From an uncultured bacterium (GTDB lineage Bacteria; Bacillota; Clostridia; UBA1381), in contig CAJMRL010000019.1 in assembly GCA_905215805.1 (NCBI GenBank), positions 1 through 54,474 on the forward strand: DNA of 54,474 bases, in the 5' to 3' direction. Shown piece by piece: positions 14,919 through 24,104 of the stretch. A program made the translations under genes and the position numbers. The notes under the pieces are model-generated. The model was given only the letters and a program-made list of their open reading frames with translations. It did no database searches and had not been told where the DNA came from. Position 1 is the first letter of the stretch. The number at the start of each line of letters is the position of its first letter.

Positions 14919-16883
14919 CTACATCCTCCTGACCGTCAGTTTGTTATAGTGCTGTCCGCCGCTGAAACTGTGCGCTGTGCTCTCAATAACATACGATACA
15001 CCATCCACCGAGATGATCTCTCCGGCTCTCGTGTAGCTATCATACTTCTCTATGACCGAGAAAGAATATGTTTCACCGACCTTACAACATCGGTTCAGTG
15101 CCTCACTTGCGACGGCGTCCGCGTTTTCCGTGTCCGGATCTATCTTTATGACCTCCTGCAGAAAGCCGTACTTGTCTATTGACTCACGGTTTTGCAGCAC
15201 CTTCAGCTCCGAGTAAACGTTATCCTTTTCCGAGGTTATCTTTATGGAGTTGCGCATATCCTCGATCGACTGCGTATGGCTGACGTCGCCTCTAAAATTT
15301 ACAGAGTATTGCTGAGGTATGTTATCGGCTATACGGAACTCTGGATATGCTGCCAATTCTCCGATCTCATATATCCTCAAACCCTCCGGCACAAAATCAT
15401 AGTTATAGTCGCCCGGGCATTTGCCGAGTATATCCGTCAAAATGTCCGACACGGTCTTGTCAAAGTATATCTCGTCTATGACCGTGTCAAGCTCCGGCAG
15501 CATGACTATGTTTACAGATAGATCGGCGCACAGCTCCCGCACAGCGTCCGCCGCGGTTATGTTCTTAAACTGATATGTCTGCTTTGTCTTGTTCAGATAC
15601 CAACCAAGGTCAACGACCGTATATTTGTTGACGTTTATATCACCGTCGTCTACATCTCTTACAACCCCTCTGAAAATCTCGGTATTCGTCACCTGCTGAA
15701 CGATATCGCCCACCCGCGGCACATATATCAGCTCTTTGAGATACGCGCCGTCCGTTTTTGGAGTCTCAAAGGTCATTGTCGTTGACAGCTCATATATGCT
15801 GTTGTTCCAGCTGAGATTACCGGCTATATTCGTTATCCTGTTCCCGTTTGCATACAGCTCAAGCTCCCCGGTCGGCTCGACCGCCGCAATGCTCTGCATA
15901 CCCGCATGGATATTCTCCGCGACCCTGTTATTCCAAACGACCACAGGCTCTGTATTCTCAGCGCTGTACGAGTTCTCGGAGTACAGATACTCCTCCGTGC
16001 CGCCGCTCGCATATGCCGGATAATCAAAGTAGCTGCCGTAGTTTACTACCTTTAAAACGCTGCCATCGCTCGGCGGATTGTCGTGGTTAGTCCAGTTCGT
16101 CACCCACTCGACTATGCACTGTCCGTCGTTATGTCCCCACTCATTCGCCGGGTTATGGTCCCACGCAGTGTATTCCTGTGACTTCTCGTCCGCGATTATA
16201 CCGTGGATGATCCTGCCGTTTGACATATACACGTCAACGTAATCGCCGATATTTCCAAATGTCGAGGTCATGGCCAAAGCGTACCTGTCTCCAACTCTGC
16301 CGTAGCCTTCATTGTCGTAGTTCTTCCCTGCGGTCTTTATGAGCCGCCCCTGCTCGGTGTCCATATTGGTTATAGCGTCCCACCGCATGTATGTATAATA
16401 CTTGCCGAGCCCTTCCGGTACAGTTATAGTTGCCTTCGGTGTCATTGTTATTCCGGTACTGCCTGCATCGCTTGAGCTTTCCGGATAACGCAGAACAAAG
16501 TCCCAAGGATAGTTGCGGTATGCCACATTTGCGACTATGCCGTAATCCCTGCCGCGCGCCTCTACGGTAGTCCCGCCATCAATCTGTACCATTGCGGCAT
16601 GGTTTGCGGTGTTTAAGAGCACATCGCCCTTTTTCATGCCCGCGCCGGTTGACAGATTACAGGATGATGTGACGTCCTGAAAGCCCTTTGCTGTAAAACA
16701 GCTGTACATATCCCCGGTGTAAGTTGCGCCGGTATCAATGCCCGCATGTCTGTATGCGGTTATGACGAAGTGACCGCAGTCATATCCGCCGTCACTCGCT
16801 CCCCAGCCGCCCCATACGTATTTATAGCTGTCATCATTGGCTATCGCCACCGCCCAGCTTACAGCTGTGTCTATAACGCCCAT
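14919..16883 (-). CDS. Fusion of NlpC/P60-type peptidase and XkdQ-like baseplate hub protein
   Basis: 654 residues. The N-terminal 135 form a cysteine peptidase of the NlpC/P60-CHAP type with nucleophile C36 (GGYDCGHFV) and H95 (TANHAAM). A middle Gly/Asn-rich region (about 140-310) follows. Residues about 315-654 match XkdQ, the gp44/gpD-like hub protein (VWNNRVAENIHAGM, then VPRVGDIVQQVTNTEIFRGVV). The peptidase probably cuts wall cross-bridges as the tail punches through. In many relatives these domains are separate or the order differs. The ATG overlaps the stop of the XkdP-like gene. Confidence 0.82.
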   Translation of the reverse strand: MGVIDTAVSWAVAIANDDSYKYVWGGWGASDGGYDCGHFVITAYRHAGIDTGATYTGDMYSCFTAKGFQDVTSSCNLSTGAGMKKGDVLLNTANHAAMVQIDGGTTVEARGRDYGIVANVAYRNYPWDFVLRYPESSSDAGSTGITMTPKATITVPEGLGKYYTYMRWDAITNMDTEQGRLIKTAGKNYDNEGYGRVGDRYALAMTSTFGNIGDYVDVYMSNGRIIHGIIADEKSQEYTAWDHNPANEWGHNDGQCIVEWVTNWTNHDNPPSDGSVLKVVNYGSYFDYPAYASGGTEEYLYSENSYSAENTEPVVVWNNRVAENIHAGMQSIAAVEPTGELELYANGNRITNIAGNLSWNNSIYELSTTMTFETPKTDGAYLKELIYVPRVGDIVQQVTNTEIFRGVVRDVDDGDINVNKYTVVDLGWYLNKTKQTYQFKNITAADAVRELCADLSVNIVMLPELDTVIDEIYFDKTVSDILTDILGKCPGDYNYDFVPEGLRIYEIGELAAYPEFRIADNIPQQYSVNFRGDVSHTQSIEDMRNSIKITSEKDNVYSELKVLQNRESIDKYGFLQEVIKIDPDTENADAVASEALNRCCKVGETYSFSVIEKYDSYTRAGEIISVDGVSYVIESTAHSFSGGQHYNKLTVRRM

Positions 16884-17584
16884 CAGTCAAACAGCCCCAA
16901 TCTGTACAGCATTGTGATATGCCTCAGGTCCTTGTAGTCAAGTCCGAGGCCGCCGCCATCGCCTTGTATGATCCCTTTGTTTACCGCCGCCTGCACCGGC
17001 TCACGCGCCCATTCGGGCATATTTTCATCGATATAATTGTATATGAACGGGTTCGCAAGCTCGTTCACTATCGCTGTCAGCTGCTCCACAGTAGTCCTCA
17101 GTCTTTCAAGCTCCTCCATGTCTATCTCCTCCTCCGCATCTCCGTACCAAGGTATAGGATTGTCATAGCCGAGCAGATTCACCTGCTCGAAATCAATCCT
17201 ATACCACAGATCTCCGTCCGTCTTAATCGAGTATTCAAAATTCGTTACTGCGACCGGCATATTGATCGGCGTGTCCGAGCTTTCATATGTGATGATCAGC
17301 CTTATAGGCAGCTTTTGCTCTATCCACTTATCGATCGCGTATATATAATCCCATCCCCACATATTTGGATTGTAGGTATGGTGAAGATACGGATATTCGC
17401 GGATGGGAAAAAAGCTTTCTATGCTTATACTTTTCAGCTTTGGCTTTCCTATAAGCAGTATTTCCTCGCCGCTCACAGTCTCGAACTTTTCCGTCGTCTG
17501 AGGCTTTGAAATAGTAAACTCGGATGGCATGACCGGGATCTGGAGCACTTCCTCACGATTATTCACACTTAAGAATATATCCAT
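16883..17584 (-). CDS. XkdP-like tail protein with C-terminal SLH-like module
   Basis: Residues 1-145 resemble tail proteins that bind the tube near the hub (VMPSEFTISKP, ETVSGEEILLIGKP, IESFFP, WGWDYIYAIDKWIEQKLPIRLII). A short coiled coil (153-176) leads to a C-terminal module (181-233, starting IYNYIDENMPEWA) almost shared with the endolysin end. XkdP proteins often end in LysM; here a different module takes that place, consistent with wall binding. Confidence 0.75.
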   Translation of the reverse strand: MDIFLSVNNREEVLQIPVMPSEFTISKPQTTEKFETVSGEEILLIGKPKLKSISIESFFPIREYPYLHHTYNPNMWGWDYIYAIDKWIEQKLPIRLIITYESSDTPINMPVAVTNFEYSIKTDGDLWYRIDFEQVNLLGYDNPIPWYGDAEEEIDMEELERLRTTVEQLTAIVNELANPFIYNYIDENMPEWAREPVQAAVNKGIIQGDGGGLGLDYKDLRHITMLYRLGLFD

Positions 17585-17591
17585 ATCAACC

Positions 17592-20500
17592 TCACATATT
17601 GTCCAGTACCTCTATGATCCTCCTTGCGACCTTGTTCGCAAGCTCTGTGTCGCTCTCCCTGCCTGTGCCTGCCGGAACTGTAACGTAGATATTATTTGTG
17701 ACCGCAGCCGGTGCCGGTGTTGGAGCCGCGCCTGTGAGCCTGTCTGCGAACTGCGCAAGCTGCCGCCACAGCACATCGAGCGGAAGCACCGCCTCCGGAC
17801 CCGACTCACCACCGACCATAGCACTATCACCGTTTATGCCGAACGTGGTCGGCTCTGTCATGATGCCGCCTTTCGCGTACCACTCTATGCCAAGCTTCGG
17901 TATCGGTGTGTCTATCCCGGCTATGCTCACAGTGCCTTTCTGCACGATATGCGGTGTCTTTATAAGACTCTTTATTCCATTCCACACATTGCTTATCGTG
18001 GTTTTAATGGAATTGAACACGTTTGACACAATTGTCTTGACCGAGTTAAAGACATTGCTGAATGTGTCTTTTATACTGCTGACTATGGATTTGATGCCGT
18101 CCACAACATTTGACACAACCGTCTTTACATTGTTAAATGCCAGTTCCGCCGATGATTTTATAGCATCCCATATACCAACTATGACATTTTTAGCATTGTC
18201 GATTATACCGGTAATGCCGCTCATGACCGTCTGTGCGCCGCTCTTTATCGTGTCGAAGTTCAGAGTGAATATGCCAACGATTGTCTGTATCACACCGGAG
18301 ATCACAGTCTTTACACCTTCAAAAATCCCCGTAACAGCAGTTTTGATATTTTCAAATATCGTTTTGACATTTGTGAAGAAGATTTGGAAATTCTGCTTTA
18401 TACCCTCCACGATATTCACTATCGTTGTCTTTATGATATTAAAGCTATTTGTGATGTGTGTTTTTATCCCGTCTATAACAACGGTCACAACATGCCTCAC
18501 TCCGTCAACTATTGTTGTCACAACCGAGACCACAGGAGTAAGAGCAGTTTGGACACCATTCTTTACTTCGATGAATTTTTGTACGATAGCGTCTTTGATG
18601 GTAGTAAATCTTTCAACAACAGCGTCCTTGATTCCTACTGCGGCATCACCGACAGCTGTAAGTTTTTCGCCCACCGCCTCTTTTATGCCGTTGAATTTTT
18701 CTACTATAGCGTTTTTCACGCTTCCGAATGCTGATACAAGCTTATCTACCACCGGCTTCAATGAGCCCTCGTTATATGAAGTCTTGACAAAATTGATCGC
18801 ATTGTTAAAAGCCGAACCGAATGTGTCCTTTATTCCTGAAAGCTTATCCTTCACAGCATTCACCATAGGCGCAAGCTTGCCCTTGACCGTCTCGACGACT
18901 TGCCCGAGCTTTCCTCCGGTGAGATTGTTTATAAAATCATACCCCGCGGTATAGTAGCCCTTAACGCCTTCCATTGCGGCCGCCGCAATGCCTTTCAGCC
19001 CTCCGCCGTTCTCCTCATATGCGGACTTGATATTCGACAGCTTTTCCTGTACAACGCTTTTTGCGGTATCCATGACGCCGCCTATGGTATCCTTTACAGC
19101 GCTGAATTTCTCAGCTACCGTATTCTTTATGCCCTCAAAGGCTGTTTTTACACCATTCCAGAGATTAGTCGCTGTCTCCTTTATTTTGTCCCAGTTCTTA
19201 TACAGTGCGACACCTATAGCGATTGCCGCAGCTATGCCCGCTACGACAAGACCGACAGGCGATGTTATAAACGTAAATGCCGCTCCTACACCTTTAACCG
19301 CGCCTGATACAAGCTTTGATACCGGTCCGACACCCTTTATCGCAGAGCCGACACCGGTTATCGCTTTGCCCACACCCTGCAAGCCTGTCAGCAATCCCTT
19401 AAAGCCTGACACCTTGCTCAGTCCCTGCACAGCCTTTGCAACACCGTTTATGGTCTTACCTGCGCCGCTGAATGCGCCGAGAAAGCTCGATATGCCGGAC
19501 ATAGCGTTGAACGCTGTAAACGCTCCCGCCACACCGAGAATTATCGGCTGCAGAGCGCCCCAGTGGTCCGTCAGGAATGTTATTACCTTGGCTGCCGTGT
19601 CCATTATAGTTGTAAGCGCGTCTACCACCACAGGCAGTGCTTTTACAGCAGCCTCGGACAACGCTCCGCCCAGTCCCGATACAGACTCTGTAATAGCCGC
19701 CGTTAGCTTGCCGTCAGAGAACGCGGAACCTATACCTTGTACAAAGTCGTTCACGGCAGGCATGATCTCCTGTGATATCGGCAGCAAAATGTTTGTTGTA
19801 AACATCCGCTTTATGCCCTCGAGCGCACTGCCGAGATTGTCATACTTGACGTCCTTGAGCTGCTCCATGGAGCTTTTAGCCATGTCCGCCTGTCCGCTTA
19901 TGTCGGTGAGCGCTTTAACGCCTTCCGCTCCGAGATCCTCCCACATGGTGCCGTACAGCTGCACACCTATAATGTTTTGCTGTACCTTATCATCCATGCT
20001 GAAAAGCGCGGTATTTACATCCTTGAATGCCTGCTGTGCCGCCGCTCCGCCCTCTGCAAAGGCTTGCTTTGTAGCGTCCACAGACAGTCCCAGTGTTTTA
20101 AAAGCATCGTCTCCGGTGCCGTCCTTGACTCTAATGCCAAACTCTTTCACAGCATCACCGAGCTTGTCAACGCTGAATGTTCCGCTCTCAGTGCCGTTTA
20201 TGAGTGAGTTGAACATTCCCTCCGCATCTATTCCAAGCTGCTTGAAATGCACAGAATACTCGTTTATGCTGTCGAGCAGGTCTCCATTTTTATCAAGTCC
20301 CTGCTGCGCGCCCTGCGTTATGAGGTTGAATGCCTGCGTTCCTGATATGCCGAACTGGTCCATGAGCATATTCGCTGCGCGGACGCTTTCCTGCACATCG
20401 TATCCGAAAGTATCACGCAGGGCCATAGCATTTGTCGTCATTTCTTTTATGGACGATGGATCGAGGTCCTTTGCACTTTTGGCCACTGTTGATATTGACT

Positions 20501-20864
20501 CGGCTATGTCTTCAAAATTTTCACCATAGCCCTCAGCGTATATATCTTTCATTGTCGCGCCGAACGCGTCAAGCTCCGCATCCGCCGCTCCGGTCTGCGC
20601 GCCTATACTGCTCAGTGCTGTCTGATACTCTGAGCCGATGCTGACAGCGTATCCCGCCGCACCTGCCGCCGCTGTTGCTATCGCGCCGACCGCACCTACA
20701 ACTACTCCTGCAGCCTTTTTAAAGCTGCCGCTGAACGAGGAAATACCTTTCTGCATACCGGACAGAGTCGTTTTTAAACCATCAGCCGAGGTGGTGGCTT
20801 TTTTCATATTGGTGAAGAAGTTGCCGTCTTTCAAGCTTAAGGTTGCGCCGATATTTCTTGCCAT
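17592..20864 (-). CDS. Tail tape measure protein
   Basis: 1090 residues, by far the longest phage gene. The N-terminus has the TP901-type tape-measure core (SIGSEYQTALSSIGAQTGA, then GTQAFNLITQGAQQGLDKNG). A hydrophobic Gly/Ala-rich segment follows around 430-560 and then long helical repeats with recurring Val-Lys-x-x-Ile patterns (about 570-960). It sets the tail length and may pass into the host membrane. It lies right after the tail assembly chaperone. Confidence 0.92.
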   Translation of the reverse strand: MARNIGATLSLKDGNFFTNMKKATTSADGLKTTLSGMQKGISSFSGSFKKAAGVVVGAVGAIATAAAGAAGYAVSIGSEYQTALSSIGAQTGAADAELDAFGATMKDIYAEGYGENFEDIAESISTVAKSAKDLDPSSIKEMTTNAMALRDTFGYDVQESVRAANMLMDQFGISGTQAFNLITQGAQQGLDKNGDLLDSINEYSVHFKQLGIDAEGMFNSLINGTESGTFSVDKLGDAVKEFGIRVKDGTGDDAFKTLGLSVDATKQAFAEGGAAAQQAFKDVNTALFSMDDKVQQNIIGVQLYGTMWEDLGAEGVKALTDISGQADMAKSSMEQLKDVKYDNLGSALEGIKRMFTTNILLPISQEIMPAVNDFVQGIGSAFSDGKLTAAITESVSGLGGALSEAAVKALPVVVDALTTIMDTAAKVITFLTDHWGALQPIILGVAGAFTAFNAMSGISSFLGAFSGAGKTINGVAKAVQGLSKVSGFKGLLTGLQGVGKAITGVGSAIKGVGPVSKLVSGAVKGVGAAFTFITSPVGLVVAGIAAAIAIGVALYKNWDKIKETATNLWNGVKTAFEGIKNTVAEKFSAVKDTIGGVMDTAKSVVQEKLSNIKSAYEENGGGLKGIAAAAMEGVKGYYTAGYDFINNLTGGKLGQVVETVKGKLAPMVNAVKDKLSGIKDTFGSAFNNAINFVKTSYNEGSLKPVVDKLVSAFGSVKNAIVEKFNGIKEAVGEKLTAVGDAAVGIKDAVVERFTTIKDAIVQKFIEVKNGVQTALTPVVSVVTTIVDGVRHVVTVVIDGIKTHITNSFNIIKTTIVNIVEGIKQNFQIFFTNVKTIFENIKTAVTGIFEGVKTVISGVIQTIVGIFTLNFDTIKSGAQTVMSGITGIIDNAKNVIVGIWDAIKSSAELAFNNVKTVVSNVVDGIKSIVSSIKDTFSNVFNSVKTIVSNVFNSIKTTISNVWNGIKSLIKTPHIVQKGTVSIAGIDTPIPKLGIEWYAKGGIMTEPTTFGINGDSAMVGGESGPEAVLPLDVLWRQLAQFADRLTGAAPTPAPAAVTNNIYVTVPAGTGRESDTELANKVARRIIEVLDNM

Positions 20865-21096
20865 TCAGATATTCCCCCTCTCCGCTCTTTACTTCTGCGG
20901 CATAGCATGTGATAACCGCCGGACTACCATACCCCGGAGGAGGTTAGAAAACCGGGCAGGTAAGACATACGTCTGCCCGAAAAACACACCTGCTAAACCA
21001 CTAATAGTTATTTGCGTCCCTTGTTTATGGGCACTTTCTGCGCACCGTTGGTACGGAACGAAGGACGCCTCCCGGCGGCTTTCACATACTATGCCG
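20865..21096 (-). other. Gap between tail chaperone and tape measure, with a hairpin
   Basis: No convincing gene. A hairpin with arms GGGCAG / CTGCCC and an inner AGAC / GTCT stem lies near 20955-20980. A 25-codon GTG frame (21008-21085) exists but lacks a ribosome site. A spacer of this length is unusual in an otherwise packed late operon. Confidence 0.4.
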
Positions 21097-21276
21097 TCAA
21101 TGTTTTCTTTTCCCAAACAGCGCTTTGTATTTTTGAAGCTCCGCCTCGACAGCCAGCTCCATGCTCGCTCTGTAAAAAAGTTTCTCGGACACGGACAGCC
21201 CGGCTATCTTGTCCGGGTCAAAACCGCGCTGAAGATAGTAGTGCACGAGCTGCATATCCGCATCCGACTCTATCAG
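21097..21276 (-). CDS. -1 frameshift extension of the tail assembly chaperone
   Basis: There is no start of its own. The zero-frame gene ends in AAA AAC TGA, preceded by an A, giving the slippery heptamer A AAA AAC (21276-21282). A -1 slip reads on as LIESDADMQLVHYYLQRGFD and then KLFYRASMELAVEAELQKY, stopping at 21097: 59 extra residues, 183 in total. The extension looks like the known second part of tail chaperones in this phage group. Lambda gpG/gpGT is the model case. Confidence 0.8.
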   Translation of the reverse strand: MIESDADMQLVHYYLQRGFDPDKIAGLSVSEKLFYRASMELAVEAELQKYKALFGKRKH

Positions 21277-21647
21277 TTTTTTATTTCTTTTACTCCGTTA
21301 CCATATCCGGCGAGGCGCATACACTCTACCGAGATCTGCGGTATCTCACCCGGCAGGAACACCTTTTTGATTATGTCCATCGGCTGCGTACATTCAAACT
21401 CTGCCGCAAGCTCAGGCGCTTTGAAATTCGGCTCCTTTATGCACTGATAGCAAAGATACACATCACCTTCACCGTCCGGCATACCGTTTGCATCGCGCGC
21501 CTGCTCCCCGGTCGGAGCTACTATGGTAATGGAAGCATTCAAAGATGGAACGTAAAGCTCCTTTGTCGGCTGTGTTCTCTTTGCATCAAGCACCTGCTCT
21601 TTGCGGCGTATAAGCTCCTGTAATGTTAACTTCGTGTGTTTGTCCAT
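21273..21647 (-). CDS. Tail assembly chaperone, XkdN-like (short form)
   Basis: 124 residues, ATG 1647 bases before the 20-kb mark is preceded by a GAGGATATC-type site. The N-terminus is helical (TKLTLQELIRRKEQVLDAK), followed by a beta region typical of XkdN. Such proteins coat the tape measure during tail assembly. The gene ends on a slippery sequence, so a longer frameshift form is also made. It lies between the tube and the tape measure as expected. Confidence 0.82.
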   Translation of the reverse strand: MDKHTKLTLQELIRRKEQVLDAKRTQPTKELYVPSLNASITIVAPTGEQARDANGMPDGEGDVYLCYQCIKEPNFKAPELAAEFECTQPMDIIKKVFLPGEIPQISVECMRLAGYGNGVKEIKN

Positions 21648-21676
21648 GATATCCTCCTATTAGTCCTTATTAGTTA

Positions 21677-22126
21677 TTACTTACACGGGTCCGCTATCGT
21701 GCTGTCGTAGCTGTATCCGGTAAATCCTCCGCTGTACTCCTCCTCGACGATGCTGCCGTTCTCAAAGTTCATGAGCGGTATCTCGTTAAGCCAACAGTTT
21801 TTGAGAGTGACTGTTTCCGTGCCGCCGTTGTCCGGATCCGCAAGCTGACCTATAAGCGTGAGCCTCGGATCGAGTCCGGCTTTTAGCTGATCGGCATACT
21901 CCTTCGCTCTCGAATAGACCTTTTTCAGTGTTACCGTGAACTCGCCCGAAAGTCCCATGATCTTTCTGTCCGTCCACATATCGCCCGAAAAAGTTATATC
22001 CTCGCCGTTTACAGAAACGGTTGCCTCGAAGGATGTTACCTCATAGCAAATATCACCGTTCCACCAAAAATAGCCGTGCGTTCCGCTTATGACCTTGCCG
22101 GGAGCCGGTTTCGTTCTGTCTGCCAT
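21677..22126 (-). CDS. Tail tube protein, XkdM-like
   Basis: 149 residues, the usual XkdM length. It begins ADRTKPAPGKVISGTHGYFWWNG and has the beta-rich pattern of tube proteins (CYEVTSFEATVSVNGEDITFSG), ending GFTGYSYDSTIADPCK. It stacks into the inner tube and follows the sheath gene by 14 nt, as in PBSX-type phages. Confidence 0.88.
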   Translation of the reverse strand: MADRTKPAPGKVISGTHGYFWWNGDICYEVTSFEATVSVNGEDITFSGDMWTDRKIMGLSGEFTVTLKKVYSRAKEYADQLKAGLDPRLTLIGQLADPDNGGTETVTLKNCWLNEIPLMNFENGSIVEEEYSGGFTGYSYDSTIADPCK

Positions 22127-22140
22127 CTATCCGTTCCTCC

Positions 22141-23211
22141 TTACTCCATATTGATCGAGAAATGAAGATCCTCGATCGCGTCATTGAACTGTATGCTCGC
22201 TCTTGCAAACACATAGCTGCCTGTGCGCGCAGTGCGTATCTGATCATCCGTATAGGACGAGACATCATACTTCTCCGCAAGCCACTCACGCTGCGCGTCA
22301 ACATCTATTTCGGCAATATTCTCATACTGATCATAGAGCACTCCCTGCCTTACGAGGGTGTCAAAATACTGATTGACCGCCGAGATAAATATGAGCTTGT
22401 TCGCATAGCTGTTGTTGATCCCGATATAATTCTCCTCAAACGTCGTTCGTATATCGTCACGAATGAGGTCCATGCCGTCGATGATCTTTATCTTCTTCAT
22501 GTCCTCGGTCTTATCGCCCGAAATAATGTGCAGCGAGTTCACGCCTCGCGCGACCTTTATCTTCTCACCATCATTTATGAGGATAAGCTTGCCGCCGTCT
22601 ATGTCCTCATCCGGTGTTGTGCTTTCGGTGATACTATCCACCTCGGCAAGCACCTGATACGTTGCGCTCTCCGTCATAGGCAGACTTGCGATAAGCCCGG
22701 CGATCCTCGCACAAAACTCGTAGCTCGTAAAGCTGTAAGCTCCGGCTTTTATGCCTTCGGTCGCAAAGTCGATAATGCCTTCATCATTCGCACTGTATTC
22801 TGCCGCCGTACAGGGAAGGACAGCCTTGAACGTCTTGCCCGCCGCTCTCTGTGCGATGATCCAGTCCCCTATGTCCTCTACTTCCGCTTTCTGGAGCCCG
22901 GGTATCGCGAGATAGTTCCATGCCTTATTTTTGAGCCTTGCGAGTGCGGTTTCGTAGGTGCCGGTCGTCGCGACACGCTCAACAAGGACGCGGTTCGGAG
23001 CGCTCTCGAATACAGAATTAAGATACTTCTGATTCGTTGCGGACCAGTGCGTATTGTCTATATCCGCGGCTGTACTGTATGCATAGCTTGTGAATTCGTC
23101 TCCGGTCTTGGTATCGTCCTTGAGTATCATCGCCACGATTCCGTTCTCCGACCGCTGCACCGCAGTCTCAGCTCGCTGCTTAAATTCTATAAGTATTTCC
23201 GGAAGTCCCAT
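22141..23211 (-). CDS. Contractile tail sheath protein, XkdK-like
   Basis: 356 residues. The start (GLPEILIEFKQRAETAVQRS) and the later LPCTAAEYSANDEGIIDF and YANKLIFISAVNQYFDTL segments are typical of the clostridial/PBSX sheath family. The C-terminal domain has the usual SYVFARASIQFNDAIEDL end. A sheath gene shows that the phage is a myophage. It abuts the gene upstream. Confidence 0.92.
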   Translation of the reverse strand: MGLPEILIEFKQRAETAVQRSENGIVAMILKDDTKTGDEFTSYAYSTAADIDNTHWSATNQKYLNSVFESAPNRVLVERVATTGTYETALARLKNKAWNYLAIPGLQKAEVEDIGDWIIAQRAAGKTFKAVLPCTAAEYSANDEGIIDFATEGIKAGAYSFTSYEFCARIAGLIASLPMTESATYQVLAEVDSITESTTPDEDIDGGKLILINDGEKIKVARGVNSLHIISGDKTEDMKKIKIIDGMDLIRDDIRTTFEENYIGINNSYANKLIFISAVNQYFDTLVRQGVLYDQYENIAEIDVDAQREWLAEKYDVSSYTDDQIRTARTGSYVFARASIQFNDAIEDLHFSINME

Positions 23212-23637
23212 TTATATATCGCCTCCTAAAACCAATTCTTCCATTTCGTCATAGTCATCATATACGTTCGGTGTCTCCTGATAGTAGTCAAGATCAAACA
23301 TGGTATATAAGATGTACTTGTCTATATCAAACTCTATCTCCTGTATCGTGAGATGCCTGTCTTTGATATCAAACGGCTTATACATGAAAATACTGCGCAT
23401 CTTCTGTGCGACATCGGCACATTCCTCGACTGTCTCAACGCTCGGAATATACTTTATCTCCACGGTGTCTGTCACATGCTCCATCGCCGCGCCTTCAAGC
23501 GTCACAGTTGCAGGATATACATTCACAAACACAGCCGGTTTTTGAAAGCCTTCCTCTTTCTCAGACGCGACCACGTTAGAGCCGTTCTCCGTGAGCAGTT
23601 CCGCCACACGGGTTTGTATCTCTTTTTCGTTTATCAT
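23212..23637 (-). CDS. Tail terminator/completion protein (DUF6838-like)
   Basis: 141 residues. Opens INEKEIQTRVAELLTENG and has the alternating beta pattern of tail terminators (KPAVFVNVYPATVTLEG, then HLTIQEIEFDID). Proteins of this size directly before the sheath close the tail end or connect it to the head. It overlaps the gp10-like gene by 4 nt. Confidence 0.7.
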   Translation of the reverse strand: MINEKEIQTRVAELLTENGSNVVASEKEEGFQKPAVFVNVYPATVTLEGAAMEHVTDTVEIKYIPSVETVEECADVAQKMRSIFMYKPFDIKDRHLTIQEIEFDIDKYILYTMFDLDYYQETPNVYDDYDEMEELVLGGDI

Positions 23638-24104
23638 ATCTCCAAATCCTCTGTCAGCTTGCCAATAAGTTTATCAGCGTCTCGACCAAATCGCTTACGA
23701 GTCTCCATCATTGCTGTTTCGAGCATATGTTTACCTTCCACAAATCCTCCTGATGTGATGCCGCGAACAGAGCGCTGCACTCGGTTCAGCTTTCTTCCGC
23801 GTTCGCGTGATTTTCCGCCTCGCACTATCTCATGCCCCAGCTCCACCAGATGCGCGTGCGGAGCTGTAGACTGCACACGTGCCACCCGAACAGTCTCACC
23901 CTTGTAGAGCTTGATTCCTTTCAGTCTCCATGAGTTACGAAGTTTCTTCGTTTTTACCGGTGTTAACTGCTTAGTACGTTTAGTCGCTGCCTGTCCTGCT
24001 GCCATAAGTAATGCATCTGCCGAATTTGGGTATTTCTTTTCACAACGTTTGAACGCTTTTTCTAATTCGTCAAAGCCGAATACGTCCTTCTGTTTTCTCG
24101 CCAT
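23634..24104 (-). CDS. HK97 gp10-like head-tail joining protein
   Basis: 156 residues. A lysine-rich N-terminus (FGFDELEKAFKRCEKKYP) is followed by AATKRTKQLTPVKTKKLRNSWR, the typical HK97 gp10 motif, then APHAHLVELGHE. These proteins take part in joining heads and tails. It overlaps both neighbours by 1-4 nt. Confidence 0.82.
   Translation of the reverse strand: MARKQKDVFGFDELEKAFKRCEKKYPNSADALLMAAGQAATKRTKQLTPVKTKKLRNSWRLKGIKLYKGETVRVARVQSTAPHAHLVELGHEIVRGGKSRERGRKLNRVQRSVRGITSGGFVEGKHMLETAMMETRKRFGRDADKLIGKLTEDLEI

Noticed and set aside
17698..20529. Long plus-strand frames opposite the tape measure gene (up to 513 codons)
   Set aside because: They mirror the codon pattern of a repetitive helical protein, carry no ribosome site, and are rich in Ser/Thr/Pro shadows.
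20889..21116. Minus-strand 75-codon frame in the chaperone-tape measure gap
   Set aside because: It starts inside the frameshift extension, lacks a ribosome site and resembles no phage protein.
22162..23229. Plus-strand 355-codon frame
   Set aside because: Exact antisense shadow of the sheath gene without start signals.
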